A stretch of 64,000 nt of DNA from Colwellia_A sp041890515 (GTDB lineage Bacteria; Pseudomonadota; Gammaproteobacteria; Enterobacterales; Alteromonadaceae): assembly GCA_041890515.1 (NCBI GenBank), contig JASDWX010000122.1, positions 1 through 64,000 of the forward strand, written 5' to 3'. Below the pieces are notes generated by a model. That model was not told the DNA's origin, ran no database searches, and was given only the letters and a program-made list of their open reading frames with translations. Of this stretch, positions 16,898 to 26,126 are shown piece by piece. Made by a program: the position numbers and the translations under genes. Each line of letters starts with the position of its first letter. The first letter of the stretch is position 1.

Positions 16898-19800
16898 CTA
16901 CATTGCCTCAGAGAACTGATTTAAGAGTGTTTTCTGATGAATCAATTGACCAAATAATACCATAACTTGCTGATGCTCAGTTGTCACACCTTTGTTAAGG
17001 ATAACCAAGAGTTGGTGACAAATTTCAGTAAAATCTTGAGCTGCTAATATTATGCCCGTTTTCATCAGGTTATTGGTTAAGCTTATACCTAAAGGGTAAT
17101 TTTGTTCTTTAATCGCGTCAGATAGTTTTTTCAAGAGTTCATCAATATCTGCAATATATTCATCAAGCATTATCGCGGCTAACTCTGGTGCCCCTTGATT
17201 CTGCGTATATAATTCTAAATTTAATGGTTCTGGTTGATCAATTTTCGGCGTGTGCAATAAATCTATTGTCGGTGCTATTTTATTCAATTGCTCATTTGTC
17301 TCAAGCGTTTTCAGATTATTACTCTTGCATTCATTGTCTTCATCAATATGTTTTTTTAACTGTTCAATAGCGAGCACTTTAGTTTCTTTTGCTTTTAACC
17401 AAGGCTGTAAAAGTCTAACCAATACATCAATATTGTTCAGTGCTGGTACGACAAATTTGCCCCATTTTTCGGCTAACGCTTGATCATCTGATGTCGTAAA
17501 GTTGCACTCATTAAAAGTAAATACATCACGGCGCACGTGTTTTCCGGCGGCCATTTCAATAAAAGGAGATTGTTCAAACTCGGTAAATAATAGTAAATAT
17601 CGTCCAGAAGTCCAATAATTCATCATAGCCTTTGGCTGACAAACAATTTTCACCTGTAAGCCTAACCATTGTAAAATGCGTAACAATGCTAGATGTTCAA
17701 TAGGTTTTTCCACAGCAAATAACACCTCGACTTGCGTGACTAAGTACTGATGATCAGTAAATATATTTGCATCAAATATCCTATTATTCATTTTATTTGT
17801 GGTTAAAACATCGGATATACTTTGCTGCAGTTCTTCAATTTTTAATGGATTTTCAGTTTGTTCAAACAAACCATTACGGTCTAACGCCGCATTGAAAAAG
17901 GGCTGTATAACAAAGAGTTTTGGTTGGATATCTTTTGCTAAACCCTCAATATGTTGTCGGATATTTTCAAGTGACTTTGCATAATAATCACTGCCTAAAA
18001 TGACAACATCGACTTTTTTCTCATTTAAATGGGCAGTACTAAGTCGCTGAATAAAAAATTTGGGCTTCGCTAAACTTTCGATTAATCCGTTTGCTGAAGA
18101 AACAGCGTTTTCGATTGTGTCGCGAATACTGTTGTCGTCAGAAAGTAATAAAATATTAGCTTGATGCAAATCGATTTTATTAGAAGGTATTTCAGGTGTC
18201 GCGTCAGCAAAGGCAATAGGTAAGGTAAATGAAAATTGGTAACCATTGTCTTGTAATTGAACATTTTTGTCTGTGACATGCAGTGAACTAAACAATAAAC
18301 TCAAATAATCAAGTGTGTCATTTGACATTATCTTTTCTGATCCCGGTTCTTCAACCATTAATAACCGTTCTATGTCCTGTGGCACTTTAGCTATTGCCTT
18401 ACTGGTTTTTACATAAAAGTCAAAACGAACAATTTGCTGTCCTTCATTTTTATCCACTACACAAGCGCTGAGTTGTAAATTAGCTTTAAACAAATCAGAA
18501 AGTAATAATCGACAGACCCCACTTAACAGTCGATGGAATAGTCGAACATCTACTTTAGCGTGTGTTAAAAGTTTAGTGTCTTGTTGGTAATAAACTTTAT
18601 TACGCTGAAAATGTGCATCTGTAATAATATTAAGCAGTGCTGCGTCTATTTCACAATGTAAAGCAACGTCACTCAGTGTCATTGATTGCCTTGAAGAAGA
18701 AAGATCACTTCGAATTCTATTTTGTCTACACCAATCAAAAATACGTGTTAATTGTCGGTAAACTTGAAGAGAAGTAACACCGGCGCCAATAGAAACACTC
18801 TGGCTTTGCAACATCGTACGTATCACCATATTACTTAACTTTTTGTTGCTGGCATTGTCTTGAGATTTCTGGTGCAAACTGTGCTCTGAAGCAGCCGACT
18901 CTAAATATTCTATACCACTTTTTAGTTTTTGAATTTCTTCAAATTGTTGACTGATATGTTGATTAGCCGCTTGTTGCTCCTTAAGCTGTTGTTGATATTC
19001 TTTTTCACTATGCTCAGGATTAATTACACTTTCGTACGATTGTTGAAATTGCTCTGCTATTTTTTTATTTTCGAGAGAGTTCAGAATATTGGGTGTACAT
19101 TTTTCATCACTATTTTTATTCATTTTTTCAATAAACTGAGTAAATAGTTGCACACCGTCTTGTCCATGATTTCTTATTTTTTCCTTGGCTCCAAAGACCA
19201 TTTTCACTAAAAGTAAAAAAAACAGCGTTATAATAACAAGCACTGATAATTGAAGATTTTGGTTGTTGAGAGTGATTTTTTGTTGCGCTAATACATCTTT
19301 TATTTCAGCTGGAATCCAATTTATTAATAATATCTTATTGTTTATAGGTGAGGACTTAGCAGATGATATTTTTAGTATTAATTGTTGTAATTTTTGTTGT
19401 TGTTGTTTAATAAAATCGACGTATAAACGAGATAAACGTAAATGACTCCGCCATTTAGCCACTGAATTTTGTTGTGAGAATAACAGCTGTTCTAACGTTA
19501 TTAATTGTGTGGTCAATAAAGAAGTACGCTTACTTACCAGCCTTTCCTCTGGTAAGAAGAAGGTTATCACTTGTTTTAATTCTGCACTGACATCATCAAA
19601 TTCAAGAATAGGAGACTGAAGGTTTAATTGTTGAAAAGCTAATAAAGCACGAATAATGGTTTGTTGCAGTTGTTGTGATTGACTGAGTTCAGTGAGTTGT
19701 AAAGCGTAAGCTTTAGTGCGGTTTTTGGTAACTTTATCCGTGAACCTATCTAAACTTATTTGCTTTAACAGTAAGCTTGTTTGTCGCTTTTTCTCTTTTA

Positions 19801-20251
19801 TGTCAGAGGACAGCTGATCATTAATTAGCTGTAGTTGGATTATGGTATTGTGTTTTAATTGATTATTTCTATCATGATTTTTAGTCAGTTTATCAATAAC
19901 ACCTGAAAATTCTTTATGACCGATATACATTAAATCGAGCTGAGATTTACTTTTTTTTATCAATGAGGATATTTTATTAATTTGCAGCTGAACTTGTGCA
20001 TAGTCAGAGGCTAAATTATCGGCGTTATTTCGGTTGGCTAGATCATCTAACGCAAGGTATGTTGTTAAAACTTGTTGTTGCTGATTATTTTGTTCCGTTA
20101 ATGATGGCAGTGTATCCCCTACAATTGAGGTAACTTGAATTTCACGAAGAATTAAAAGTGACGTTATAGAGATAAATAGAAAAAATGAAAGGAGAGTAAT
20201 CCTAAAAAATCGTCCTGATAATTGCTGATAAAAGTAGCGAGAAGCGTCCAT
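16898..20251 (-). CDS. Kinase-like membrane protein with degenerate receiver and Hpt domains
   Basis: 1117 residues from the ATG at 20251; a longer frame begins with TTG at 20320, but GAAGG lies 12 bases before the ATG and the hydrophobic start then sits close to the N-terminus. Two transmembrane segments (about 18-36 and 334-354) enclose a Gln-rich helical periplasmic domain. A coiled coil (about 400-470) leads to a region shaped like a histidine kinase core (KLSNMVIRTML and RLFHRLLSGVCRLLL), but no His box, Asn box or Gly boxes are visible. Then come a receiver-like stretch with VVILGSDY, where the Asp position is Gly, and a C-terminal Hpt-like helix bundle without a phospho-accepting His. 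It resembles a BarA-like hybrid kinase that has lost phosphotransfer residues. Function is unknown; it is probably a sensor or scaffold for the downstream receiver-TPR protein. Confidence 0.75.
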   Translation of the reverse strand: MDASRYFYQQLSGRFFRITLLSFFLFISITSLLILREIQVTSIVGDTLPSLTEQNNQQQQVLTTYLALDDLANRNNADNLASDYAQVQLQINKISSLIKKSKSQLDLMYIGHKEFSGVIDKLTKNHDRNNQLKHNTIIQLQLINDQLSSDIKEKKRQTSLLLKQISLDRFTDKVTKNRTKAYALQLTELSQSQQLQQTIIRALLAFQQLNLQSPILEFDDVSAELKQVITFFLPEERLVSKRTSLLTTQLITLEQLLFSQQNSVAKWRSHLRLSRLYVDFIKQQQQKLQQLILKISSAKSSPINNKILLINWIPAEIKDVLAQQKITLNNQNLQLSVLVIITLFFLLLVKMVFGAKEKIRNHGQDGVQLFTQFIEKMNKNSDEKCTPNILNSLENKKIAEQFQQSYESVINPEHSEKEYQQQLKEQQAANQHISQQFEEIQKLKSGIEYLESAASEHSLHQKSQDNASNKKLSNMVIRTMLQSQSVSIGAGVTSLQVYRQLTRIFDWCRQNRIRSDLSSSRQSMTLSDVALHCEIDAALLNIITDAHFQRNKVYYQQDTKLLTHAKVDVRLFHRLLSGVCRLLLSDLFKANLQLSACVVDKNEGQQIVRFDFYVKTSKAIAKVPQDIERLLMVEEPGSEKIMSNDTLDYLSLLFSSLHVTDKNVQLQDNGYQFSFTLPIAFADATPEIPSNKIDLHQANILLLSDDNSIRDTIENAVSSANGLIESLAKPKFFIQRLSTAHLNEKKVDVVILGSDYYAKSLENIRQHIEGLAKDIQPKLFVIQPFFNAALDRNGLFEQTENPLKIEELQQSISDVLTTNKMNNRIFDANIFTDHQYLVTQVEVLFAVEKPIEHLALLRILQWLGLQVKIVCQPKAMMNYWTSGRYLLLFTEFEQSPFIEMAAGKHVRRDVFTFNECNFTTSDDQALAEKWGKFVVPALNNIDVLVRLLQPWLKAKETKVLAIEQLKKHIDEDNECKSNNLKTLETNEQLNKIAPTIDLLHTPKIDQPEPLNLELYTQNQGAPELAAIMLDEYIADIDELLKKLSDAIKEQNYPLGISLTNNLMKTGIILAAQDFTEICHQLLVILNKGVTTEHQQVMVLFGQLIHQKTLLNQFSEAM

Positions 20252-20361
20252 ATTGTACAATACCTTCAACGGTAAATTTGGATAAAAAATACAGTGTAGG
20301 GAATTGTCACTAAGAATCAACGATTTTTAATGGATCTAGCGCGCTTTAATTTTGTAAACGA

Positions 20362-20847
20362 TTAAGTTCTCTTTGCTACCCAAGCCCACTCCATTTCACA
20401 AATAATAGGCGGTTGTTCAGTTTCATCGGTTATTTCAACACTGACGATTAAAGTACCTTTATCAGAATTTTCAATTATTTGGACATCGGCTTCTGATATT
20501 TTTGCAATCGCGGTTAAGTTTCCTTTCATCCTTCTTTGATAATGAATAGTCATACTTTTCAAAAGAGGTACACAGCTATCTAAAACATTCATGCCAAAAA
20601 CAATGCCTGTGGCTGATTCAGCCAAGAGCGCAGCGGCAATAGCATGAATACCACCAATATGATTACGCACTTTCTTTTTATTTTCAAGTGTTAACACCGC
20701 TTGATTATTCGTTACCGACACTAATTTTATTGATGCTGTTTTAGCAAACTTCACTGTTGTACAGAAAATTTTAGTTAATAAAAAAGAGCGCATGCTACGT
20801 GGGGCTTTATTAACTTTAGTCACGATTTTTCTGAATTTATTGGCCAT
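20362..20847 (-). CDS. DUF4442 hotdog-fold protein
   Basis: 161 residues from ATG 20847 (a TTG at 20889 would add 14 residues and is less likely). The pattern NHIGGIHAIAAALLAESATG, then VPLLKSMTIHYQRRMKG, is that of the DUF4442 family, predicted hotdog-fold proteins related to acyl-CoA thioesterases such as PaaI/YiiD. The substrate is not known. It lies between the kinase-like gene and the divergent chemoreceptor gene with no obvious operon partner. Confidence 0.78.
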   Translation of the reverse strand: MANKFRKIVTKVNKAPRSMRSFLLTKIFCTTVKFAKTASIKLVSVTNNQAVLTLENKKKVRNHIGGIHAIAAALLAESATGIVFGMNVLDSCVPLLKSMTIHYQRRMKGNLTAIAKISEADVQIIENSDKGTLIVSVEITDETEQPPIICEMEWAWVAKRT

Positions 20848-21187
20848 GAGCGTTCCACACAAATATAATTTAAAAACAGTGTCGCGCAAACTGGTCTGAC
20901 CTGCAAGGTATTTTACTATACTACAGGATATATTGCGTTTTAAACGCCATAAATAAAATATTTAACTCACTTAAGCATGTTATCCCTTATCAAAAAAATT
21001 GTACGATAGCTGAATACGATTTGTAACTTTAAAACATTATACTAAACTTACCTAAGCAGATGTATCCCGGTATAAGCAACAGAAGTGTTTCTCTTTTAGC
21101 GCAATAAACTGGTGTGAATCATTCTTTATACAACAGAATAAACATTTAATTATTGTGGACCTTAAGCATTATCAATAAGAGGCATAT
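20848..21187. other. Divergent intergenic region
   Basis: 340 bases between the DUF4442 gene (minus) and the chemoreceptor gene (plus). A TATACT at 21038-21043 could be a -10 for the chemoreceptor, without a convincing -35. I looked for a sigma-28 type flagellar promoter and found none. AAGAGG at about 21176 serves as ribosome binding site for the chemoreceptor. Nothing else is recognised. Confidence 0.5.
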
Positions 21188-23236
21188 ATGAATACACCCC
21201 AAAGTAATAGACTCTACTCAATAAAAACAAAGTTGATTACTAGCTTTGGTCTTTTAATTTTTTTCTTAGTGATATCTGCATGGTTTGGAGTTAGAGGAAT
21301 GTCTAACATAAACAATCAACTCAATGACATTGTTGATATATCTGTCGAAAAAGTTAAGCTTGCGGCACGAATAAATCAAAATCTTTTATCTATATCGAGG
21401 GCTGAAAAGAATATTATATTAGCAAACACTCAAGAAGAGATGGATATATTTTCTACCAACACAGATTTAGAAAACACTGAAATGAGCAAGCGCCTGACCA
21501 AGTTAAGAGCATTACTTGATGGTAATGGTAAGAAAATACTAGATGATTTTGCTAACACTTGGGATCAATACATAAAAATAAACACGGAAGTTCGAATATT
21601 GGCTCGACTTAACTCGAATAAAGTCGCCGGAAAATTATCCAGAGACGAGGCCCGTTTAGCCTATGAAACTGCATCTAAAGCAATAATCGCCGTTGTAGAT
21701 CGTAACGACCTAGCTTTGACTTTAGTCAAACGTTTAGTTGATGCAAAGCTTGTCGCCGAACGCATTAAACTTGCGGCACGTATCAATCATAATTTAGTTG
21801 AAATTCAGCGTGACGAAAAAAACATGATCCTCTCCACACAACTTGAAAATATTAATGAGTACGCCACAGCCATCGACATCACTCAAAAAGATATTTATGA
21901 ACGATTAACGAGCCTAACAGCCCTTGTGCCTAGAGAAGATAGACAGGAAATAAAAGATTTTACCCGTGCTTACGAACAATATATGACCTTAAACCAAAAA
22001 ATAAGAGATGCTACACGTGAAAATGGAAATCAACGCGCGTTTGACCTATCAACAAACCAAGGCCGCGTCCTCAGTGATCAAGCCAGTGATTTAATGGCTA
22101 AACTGGTGAAAAAAGCAGAAAGTGATATGTCTCATGACTCACAATTAAGTGACAACCAATATGCGACAGCGCGCAATATAATGTTAATACTTACCGTTAT
22201 AGGCCTTATAGCCGGTAGTACGCTTGCTCTTTATATTTCGATGAGTATCGGTGGCGCGTTACAACGATTAGTCAGTCGACTATATGTTGCTCAACGTGAA
22301 GGTGATTTAACCGTTGTTATTGATGAAAGTGCCAAAGATGAAACCGGTGATGTCGCCCGTGCCTTTAATCAATTTACTGCCCAAATACGCCGTGTAATTA
22401 CTGAAGTAACCTATTCTACGGAGCAGCTTTCAAGCTCCGCAGAAGAATTATCGACGGTTAGTCAGCAGACAGGTCAAGGCGTAGAGAACCTTGGAAGTGA
22501 AATAGAACAAGTTGCCACTGCCATGAATGAAATGGCGGCAACAGTTCGAGATGTCGCCAGTAATGCTGAGCAAGCAGCAAGTTCTGCACAAGAGGCTAAT
22601 ATCAGTGCAGGCAATGGTGCCGGTGTTGTAAGGAAAACAGTAGAGTCAGTAGGTCTATTGGCAAGTGAAATTGAAAACTCTGCAGAAGCCATTAATAAAC
22701 TTAAAATTGATAGTGAAAATATTAGTTCAGTCTTAGATGTGATTAAAAGTATTGCTGATCAGACAAATTTATTAGCACTCAATGCCGCTATAGAAGCGGC
22801 TCGAGCAGGAGAACAAGGACGTGGTTTCGCTGTTGTCGCTGATGAAGTACGTTCGCTAGCACAACGGACACAACAATCCACTTCAGAAATTGAAATTATG
22901 ATCGATAAAATACAAAATGGCACCATTGCTGTTGTTAATAGTATGAACAAAAGCCGTGAGCAAACACACCATGTAGTAGAAAAAGCCGATGAAACAGGCC
23001 AAATGCTCACACTAATTACCTCATCAATCACTGCAATTAATGATATGAATTGTCAGATTGCAACCGCCTCAGAAGAGCAGTCTGCTGTTGCAGAAGAAAT
23101 TAATCGCAATGTTGTCAATGTACAAGAGTTAACCATTCAATCGTCTACATCAACATCACAAATAGCAACAACCAGTGTTGAATTAGCTAAGTTAGGTGAA
23201 GCACTTAATACGCAAGTTAAGCAATTTAAAATCTAA
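21188..23236 (+). CDS. Methyl-accepting chemotaxis protein with a helical bimodular sensor
   Basis: Transmembrane chemoreceptor that controls the CheA kinase. TM1 is about residues 17-36 and TM2 about 331-352, leaving a periplasmic domain of about 290 residues. That domain is all-helical and contains an internal duplication: EKVKLAARINQNLLSISR (from residue 54) and ERIKLAARINHNLVEIQR (from 191). This size and pattern fit the HBM (helical bimodular) sensor type, whose known members bind small carboxylic acids. HAMP follows (about 351-405), then the signalling domain with the hairpin tip ADQTNLLALNAAIEAARAG and GRGFAVVADEVRSLAQRT. The ligand cannot be told from sequence. The gene stands alone, with no other che genes in the window. 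Confidence 0.93.
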   Translation: MNTPQSNRLYSIKTKLITSFGLLIFFLVISAWFGVRGMSNINNQLNDIVDISVEKVKLAARINQNLLSISRAEKNIILANTQEEMDIFSTNTDLENTEMSKRLTKLRALLDGNGKKILDDFANTWDQYIKINTEVRILARLNSNKVAGKLSRDEARLAYETASKAIIAVVDRNDLALTLVKRLVDAKLVAERIKLAARINHNLVEIQRDEKNMILSTQLENINEYATAIDITQKDIYERLTSLTALVPREDRQEIKDFTRAYEQYMTLNQKIRDATRENGNQRAFDLSTNQGRVLSDQASDLMAKLVKKAESDMSHDSQLSDNQYATARNIMLILTVIGLIAGSTLALYISMSIGGALQRLVSRLYVAQREGDLTVVIDESAKDETGDVARAFNQFTAQIRRVITEVTYSTEQLSSSAEELSTVSQQTGQGVENLGSEIEQVATAMNEMAATVRDVASNAEQAASSAQEANISAGNGAGVVRKTVESVGLLASEIENSAEAINKLKIDSENISSVLDVIKSIADQTNLLALNAAIEAARAGEQGRGFAVVADEVRSLAQRTQQSTSEIEIMIDKIQNGTIAVVNSMNKSREQTHHVVEKADETGQMLTLITSSITAINDMNCQIATASEEQSAVAEEINRNVVNVQELTIQSSTSTSQIATTSVELAKLGEALNTQVKQFKI

Positions 23237-23375
23237 AGCATTATTTATATAATCTGTAATTAACAACGTGATGATTGTTAAACATTGAGGTCACTTGAGG
23301 CTTATTCACAGGCATTATATTTAACAACCATCGAGGCGGCTTTTTAACAAAAAACACAGCGCTGTTGTAAAGTAT

Positions 23376-23396
23376 AAAAGCGCCATAGGCGCTTTT
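23376..23396. terminator. Bidirectional terminator between the chemoreceptor gene and orn
   Basis: A perfect 9-bp stem (AAAAGCGCC and GGCGCTTTT) with loop ATA, flanked by A and T runs on both sides. It lies between two convergent genes and can serve both. Confidence 0.85.
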
Positions 23397-23421
23397 ATGT
23401 TAAATGTATGGATAAAGAGCG

Positions 23422-23967
23422 TTACAATTTAAAAAAATGTTCTTGATAAACTTTCATTTCAGCAATGGACTCTAAAATATCATCAAGCGCTAAATGAGCA
23501 CCGGTTTTAACCACTTTTTCTAACACTTCTGGTTTCCATCGACGCGCTAATTCTTTAACGGTACTTACATCTAAGTTTCGATAATGAAAATAATCTTCAA
23601 AGTCAGGCATATATTTATTGATAAAACGGCGGTCTTGCCCAATGCTGTTGCCACACATAGGTGACTTCCCTTTTGGCACATATTGCTCAACAAATTTTAA
23701 CGTCGCTTTGGTCGCATCTTCTAAAGAGCTTACACTTTCACGACAACGCTTAGTCAAACCTGATTTACCATGGTGCTCTATACACCACTCACTCATATTA
23801 TCTAATACGTCGTCACTCTGATAAATAGCAAATACTGGCCCTTGCGCTAAAATGTTCAAATGGCTATCTGTGATTATGCTAGCAATTTCTAAGATCACAT
23901 CTACAGCCGGCTCTAAACCTGTCATTTCCAGATCTAACCAAATTAAATTTGTATCGCTACACGTCAT
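23422..23967 (-). CDS. orn: Oligoribonuclease
   Basis: 3'-5' exoribonuclease that degrades di- and short oligoribonucleotides, including pGpG from cyclic-di-GMP breakdown. The 181-residue protein has the DEDDh motifs: WLDLEMTGLEP near the N-terminus, NSIGQDRRF in the middle, and AHLALDDI near the end. Divergent from rsgA, the same arrangement as in E. coli (orn-rsgA-psd). Confidence 0.97.
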   Translation of the reverse strand: MTCSDTNLIWLDLEMTGLEPAVDVILEIASIITDSHLNILAQGPVFAIYQSDDVLDNMSEWCIEHHGKSGLTKRCRESVSSLEDATKATLKFVEQYVPKGKSPMCGNSIGQDRRFINKYMPDFEDYFHYRNLDVSTVKELARRWKPEVLEKVVKTGAHLALDDILESIAEMKVYQEHFFKL

Positions 23968-24133
23968 ACCATTTCCTTAAAGAACCAACTGTTTTACTTG
24001 CTGTTACAAGTATATTAGATGAATTGTGATTTAGTCAGTATAATACGTGACAATGAGCTGTGATAAAAACTTTTTGTCACATTACCTTTTTTATTTAATA
24101 GTGAAATATACATAAATAACATGATGAAACTGC

Positions 24134-25171
24134 ATGTCTAAGGTCAAAAAGCTGACTAAAGGTCAGACAAGACGTATAAAAGACAATCAAGCTAAAAAGC
24201 TACGTAATAAACCTGAGCAAGTTAAATGGCAAGATACCGAACTGGGCGAAGCTGAAAATGGCACTATTCTTAGCCGTTTTGGTCAGCATGCCGATGTTGA
24301 AGCTGAAAACGGGGATTGCATACGTTGTAATATTAGACGTGGCGTTAAATCTTTAGTTTGTGGTGATAAAGTATTGTGGCGCAGAGGTAAAGAAACGCAA
24401 CACAGCATATCAGGTGTTATTGAGGCTGTTCATGAAAGAACCTCAGTGTTAAGTCGCCCTGATGTTTATGATGGTGTTAAACCTATCGCTGCCAACATTA
24501 CGCAAATATTGATTGTCTCTTCAGTATTGCCTGCTTTTAATCCAGATATCATCGACCGCTATTTAGTCGCCGCAGAGCAAACCGGTATTACACCCGTTAT
24601 TTTACTCAATAAAACAGATCTATTTGATGAAGCGTCTCAAGCCGATATTGAACAACAACTCAATATTTATCGTGATATCGGGTATCAAGTTATTTATGTC
24701 AGCAACGAATCTCAAGACGGTATTGAAGAGCTTAAAATGCAACTCAGTGAACATACCAGTGTTTTCGTAGGTCAATCTGGTGTTGGTAAGTCAACACTGA
24801 CTAACTCGTTAATGCCTGAACTCGGTGTGATGACCAAAGTGGTTTCTGAAAATTCAGGTTTGGGGCAGCATACAACAACCGTTGCACGCCTATATCATTT
24901 CAAGCAAGGTGGAGATTTAATTGATTCACCCGGTATTCGAGAGTTCGGCTTATGGCATTTAACACCTGCAGAAGTTTATGGTGGTTTTACTGAATTTGAA
25001 GATTATTTAGGTGATTGTAGATTTAGAGATTGTAAGCACCAAAAAGATCCCGGTTGTGCCTTAATAGCGGCAGGTAAAGATCTGAAAATACACCCAAAAC
25101 GTTTGGCCAGTTTTCAACGAATTTTAGCGAGCTTAGGTGACAATAAATTAACCTCTCGTTTCAACGATTAA
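24134..25171 (+). CDS. rsgA: Small ribosomal subunit biogenesis GTPase RsgA
   Basis: Circularly permuted GTPase that checks late 30S maturation at the decoding centre. An N-terminal OB-fold (about 40-110) precedes the G domain with permuted motif order: NKTD at 159-162, P-loop GQSGVGKS at 213-220, then DSPGIREFGLW. The C-terminal zinc knuckle is CRFRDCKHQKDPGC. Length of 345 residues is normal. It is followed 35 bases later by psd. Confidence 0.97.
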   Translation: MSKVKKLTKGQTRRIKDNQAKKLRNKPEQVKWQDTELGEAENGTILSRFGQHADVEAENGDCIRCNIRRGVKSLVCGDKVLWRRGKETQHSISGVIEAVHERTSVLSRPDVYDGVKPIAANITQILIVSSVLPAFNPDIIDRYLVAAEQTGITPVILLNKTDLFDEASQADIEQQLNIYRDIGYQVIYVSNESQDGIEELKMQLSEHTSVFVGQSGVGKSTLTNSLMPELGVMTKVVSENSGLGQHTTTVARLYHFKQGGDLIDSPGIREFGLWHLTPAEVYGGFTEFEDYLGDCRFRDCKHQKDPGCALIAAGKDLKIHPKRLASFQRILASLGDNKLTSRFND

Positions 25172-25206
25172 CACATAAAAATTAAATTAAAATAAAGGAA
25201 ACTTAA

Positions 25207-26124
25207 GTGCTTTTAAATAAATTAAAAATTACCCTACAATACCTTATGCCTAACCATATTATTTCTCGTTTAGCAGGAAAATTTGCTGATGCAGAATGTG
25301 GTACGTTAACAACGAAAGCAATTAAAGCATTCATCAAAAATTACGACATCAATATGGCTGAAGCCAAACTTAAGAATGCAGAAGACTTTAAGACGTTTAA
25401 TGATTTTTTTACCCGTGAACTTGAAGAAGGCACTCGCCCCATTGATAGCGATGACTTAGCACTCTGTTACCCGGTAGACGGTGCAATCAGTCAACAAGGT
25501 GATATTGAAGATGGCCGTTTAATTCAGGCTAAAGGTTTTGATTACTCATTAGAAACATTATTAGGGGGCTCTTATAATACCGCCAAGCCGTTTCAAGGTG
25601 GTAAATTCTCTTGTATCTATTTGGCTCCAAAAGATTATCACCGCATTCATATGCCTATGGCAGCAACCTTGCGTGAAATGATTTTCGTACCAGGCGATCT
25701 ATTTTCTGTTAATCCGTTAACCGCGAATAACGTGCCTAATTTATTTTCCCGTAATGAACGTGTCGTTGCTATATTTGATACACAACATGGTCCTTTGGCT
25801 ATGGTGCTTGTCGGAGCAACGATTGTCGCGAGTATAGAAACCACATGGGCAGGCACAATTACATCACCAAGAAAGCAGGGTATTTTCCAAGAAAGTTACC
25901 CTGCTGACGGTGCTGATGCAATTACGTTTGAAAAGGGAGATGAAATGGGACGTTTTAAGCTTGGCTCTACCGTAGTTTCAGCTTTTTCTCCGAATATGGT
26001 CGAATTTAATATTGATGCCCAATCTGGCACTGTTACACGTTTAGGTGAACATTACGCTGATATTGTAACGTCAGAAGTAGATAGCTCAGATACCGTTACT
26101 TTAGATATTAACGACGAAGATTAA
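25207..26124 (+). CDS. psd: Phosphatidylserine decarboxylase proenzyme
   Basis: Inner-membrane enzyme that makes phosphatidylethanolamine. Self-cleavage at the LGST motif (Gly253/Ser254 in FKLGSTVVSAF) gives the pyruvoyl cofactor. The start codon is GTG with AAGGAA 6-7 bases upstream. GPLAMVLVGATIVASIETTW and PKDYHRIHMP are further family signatures. It follows rsgA closely and a glycerophosphodiester phosphodiesterase gene starts 2 bases after its stop, so the three are likely co-transcribed. Confidence 0.97.
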   Translation: MLLNKLKITLQYLMPNHIISRLAGKFADAECGTLTTKAIKAFIKNYDINMAEAKLKNAEDFKTFNDFFTRELEEGTRPIDSDDLALCYPVDGAISQQGDIEDGRLIQAKGFDYSLETLLGGSYNTAKPFQGGKFSCIYLAPKDYHRIHMPMAATLREMIFVPGDLFSVNPLTANNVPNLFSRNERVVAIFDTQHGPLAMVLVGATIVASIETTWAGTITSPRKQGIFQESYPADGADAITFEKGDEMGRFKLGSTVVSAFSPNMVEFNIDAQSGTVTRLGEHYADIVTSEVDSSDTVTLDINDED

Positions 26125-26126
26125 TC

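Noticed and set aside
18082..18279. Minus-strand open frame of 65 codons inside the kinase-like gene
   Set aside because: Out-of-frame shadow of a clear long gene; no start signal and no family resemblance.
23356..23365. Palindrome ACAGCGCTGT between the chemoreceptor gene and orn
   Set aside because: Lies next to the strong terminator in a convergent region, where no promoter is needed; 10 bases without spacer is within chance.
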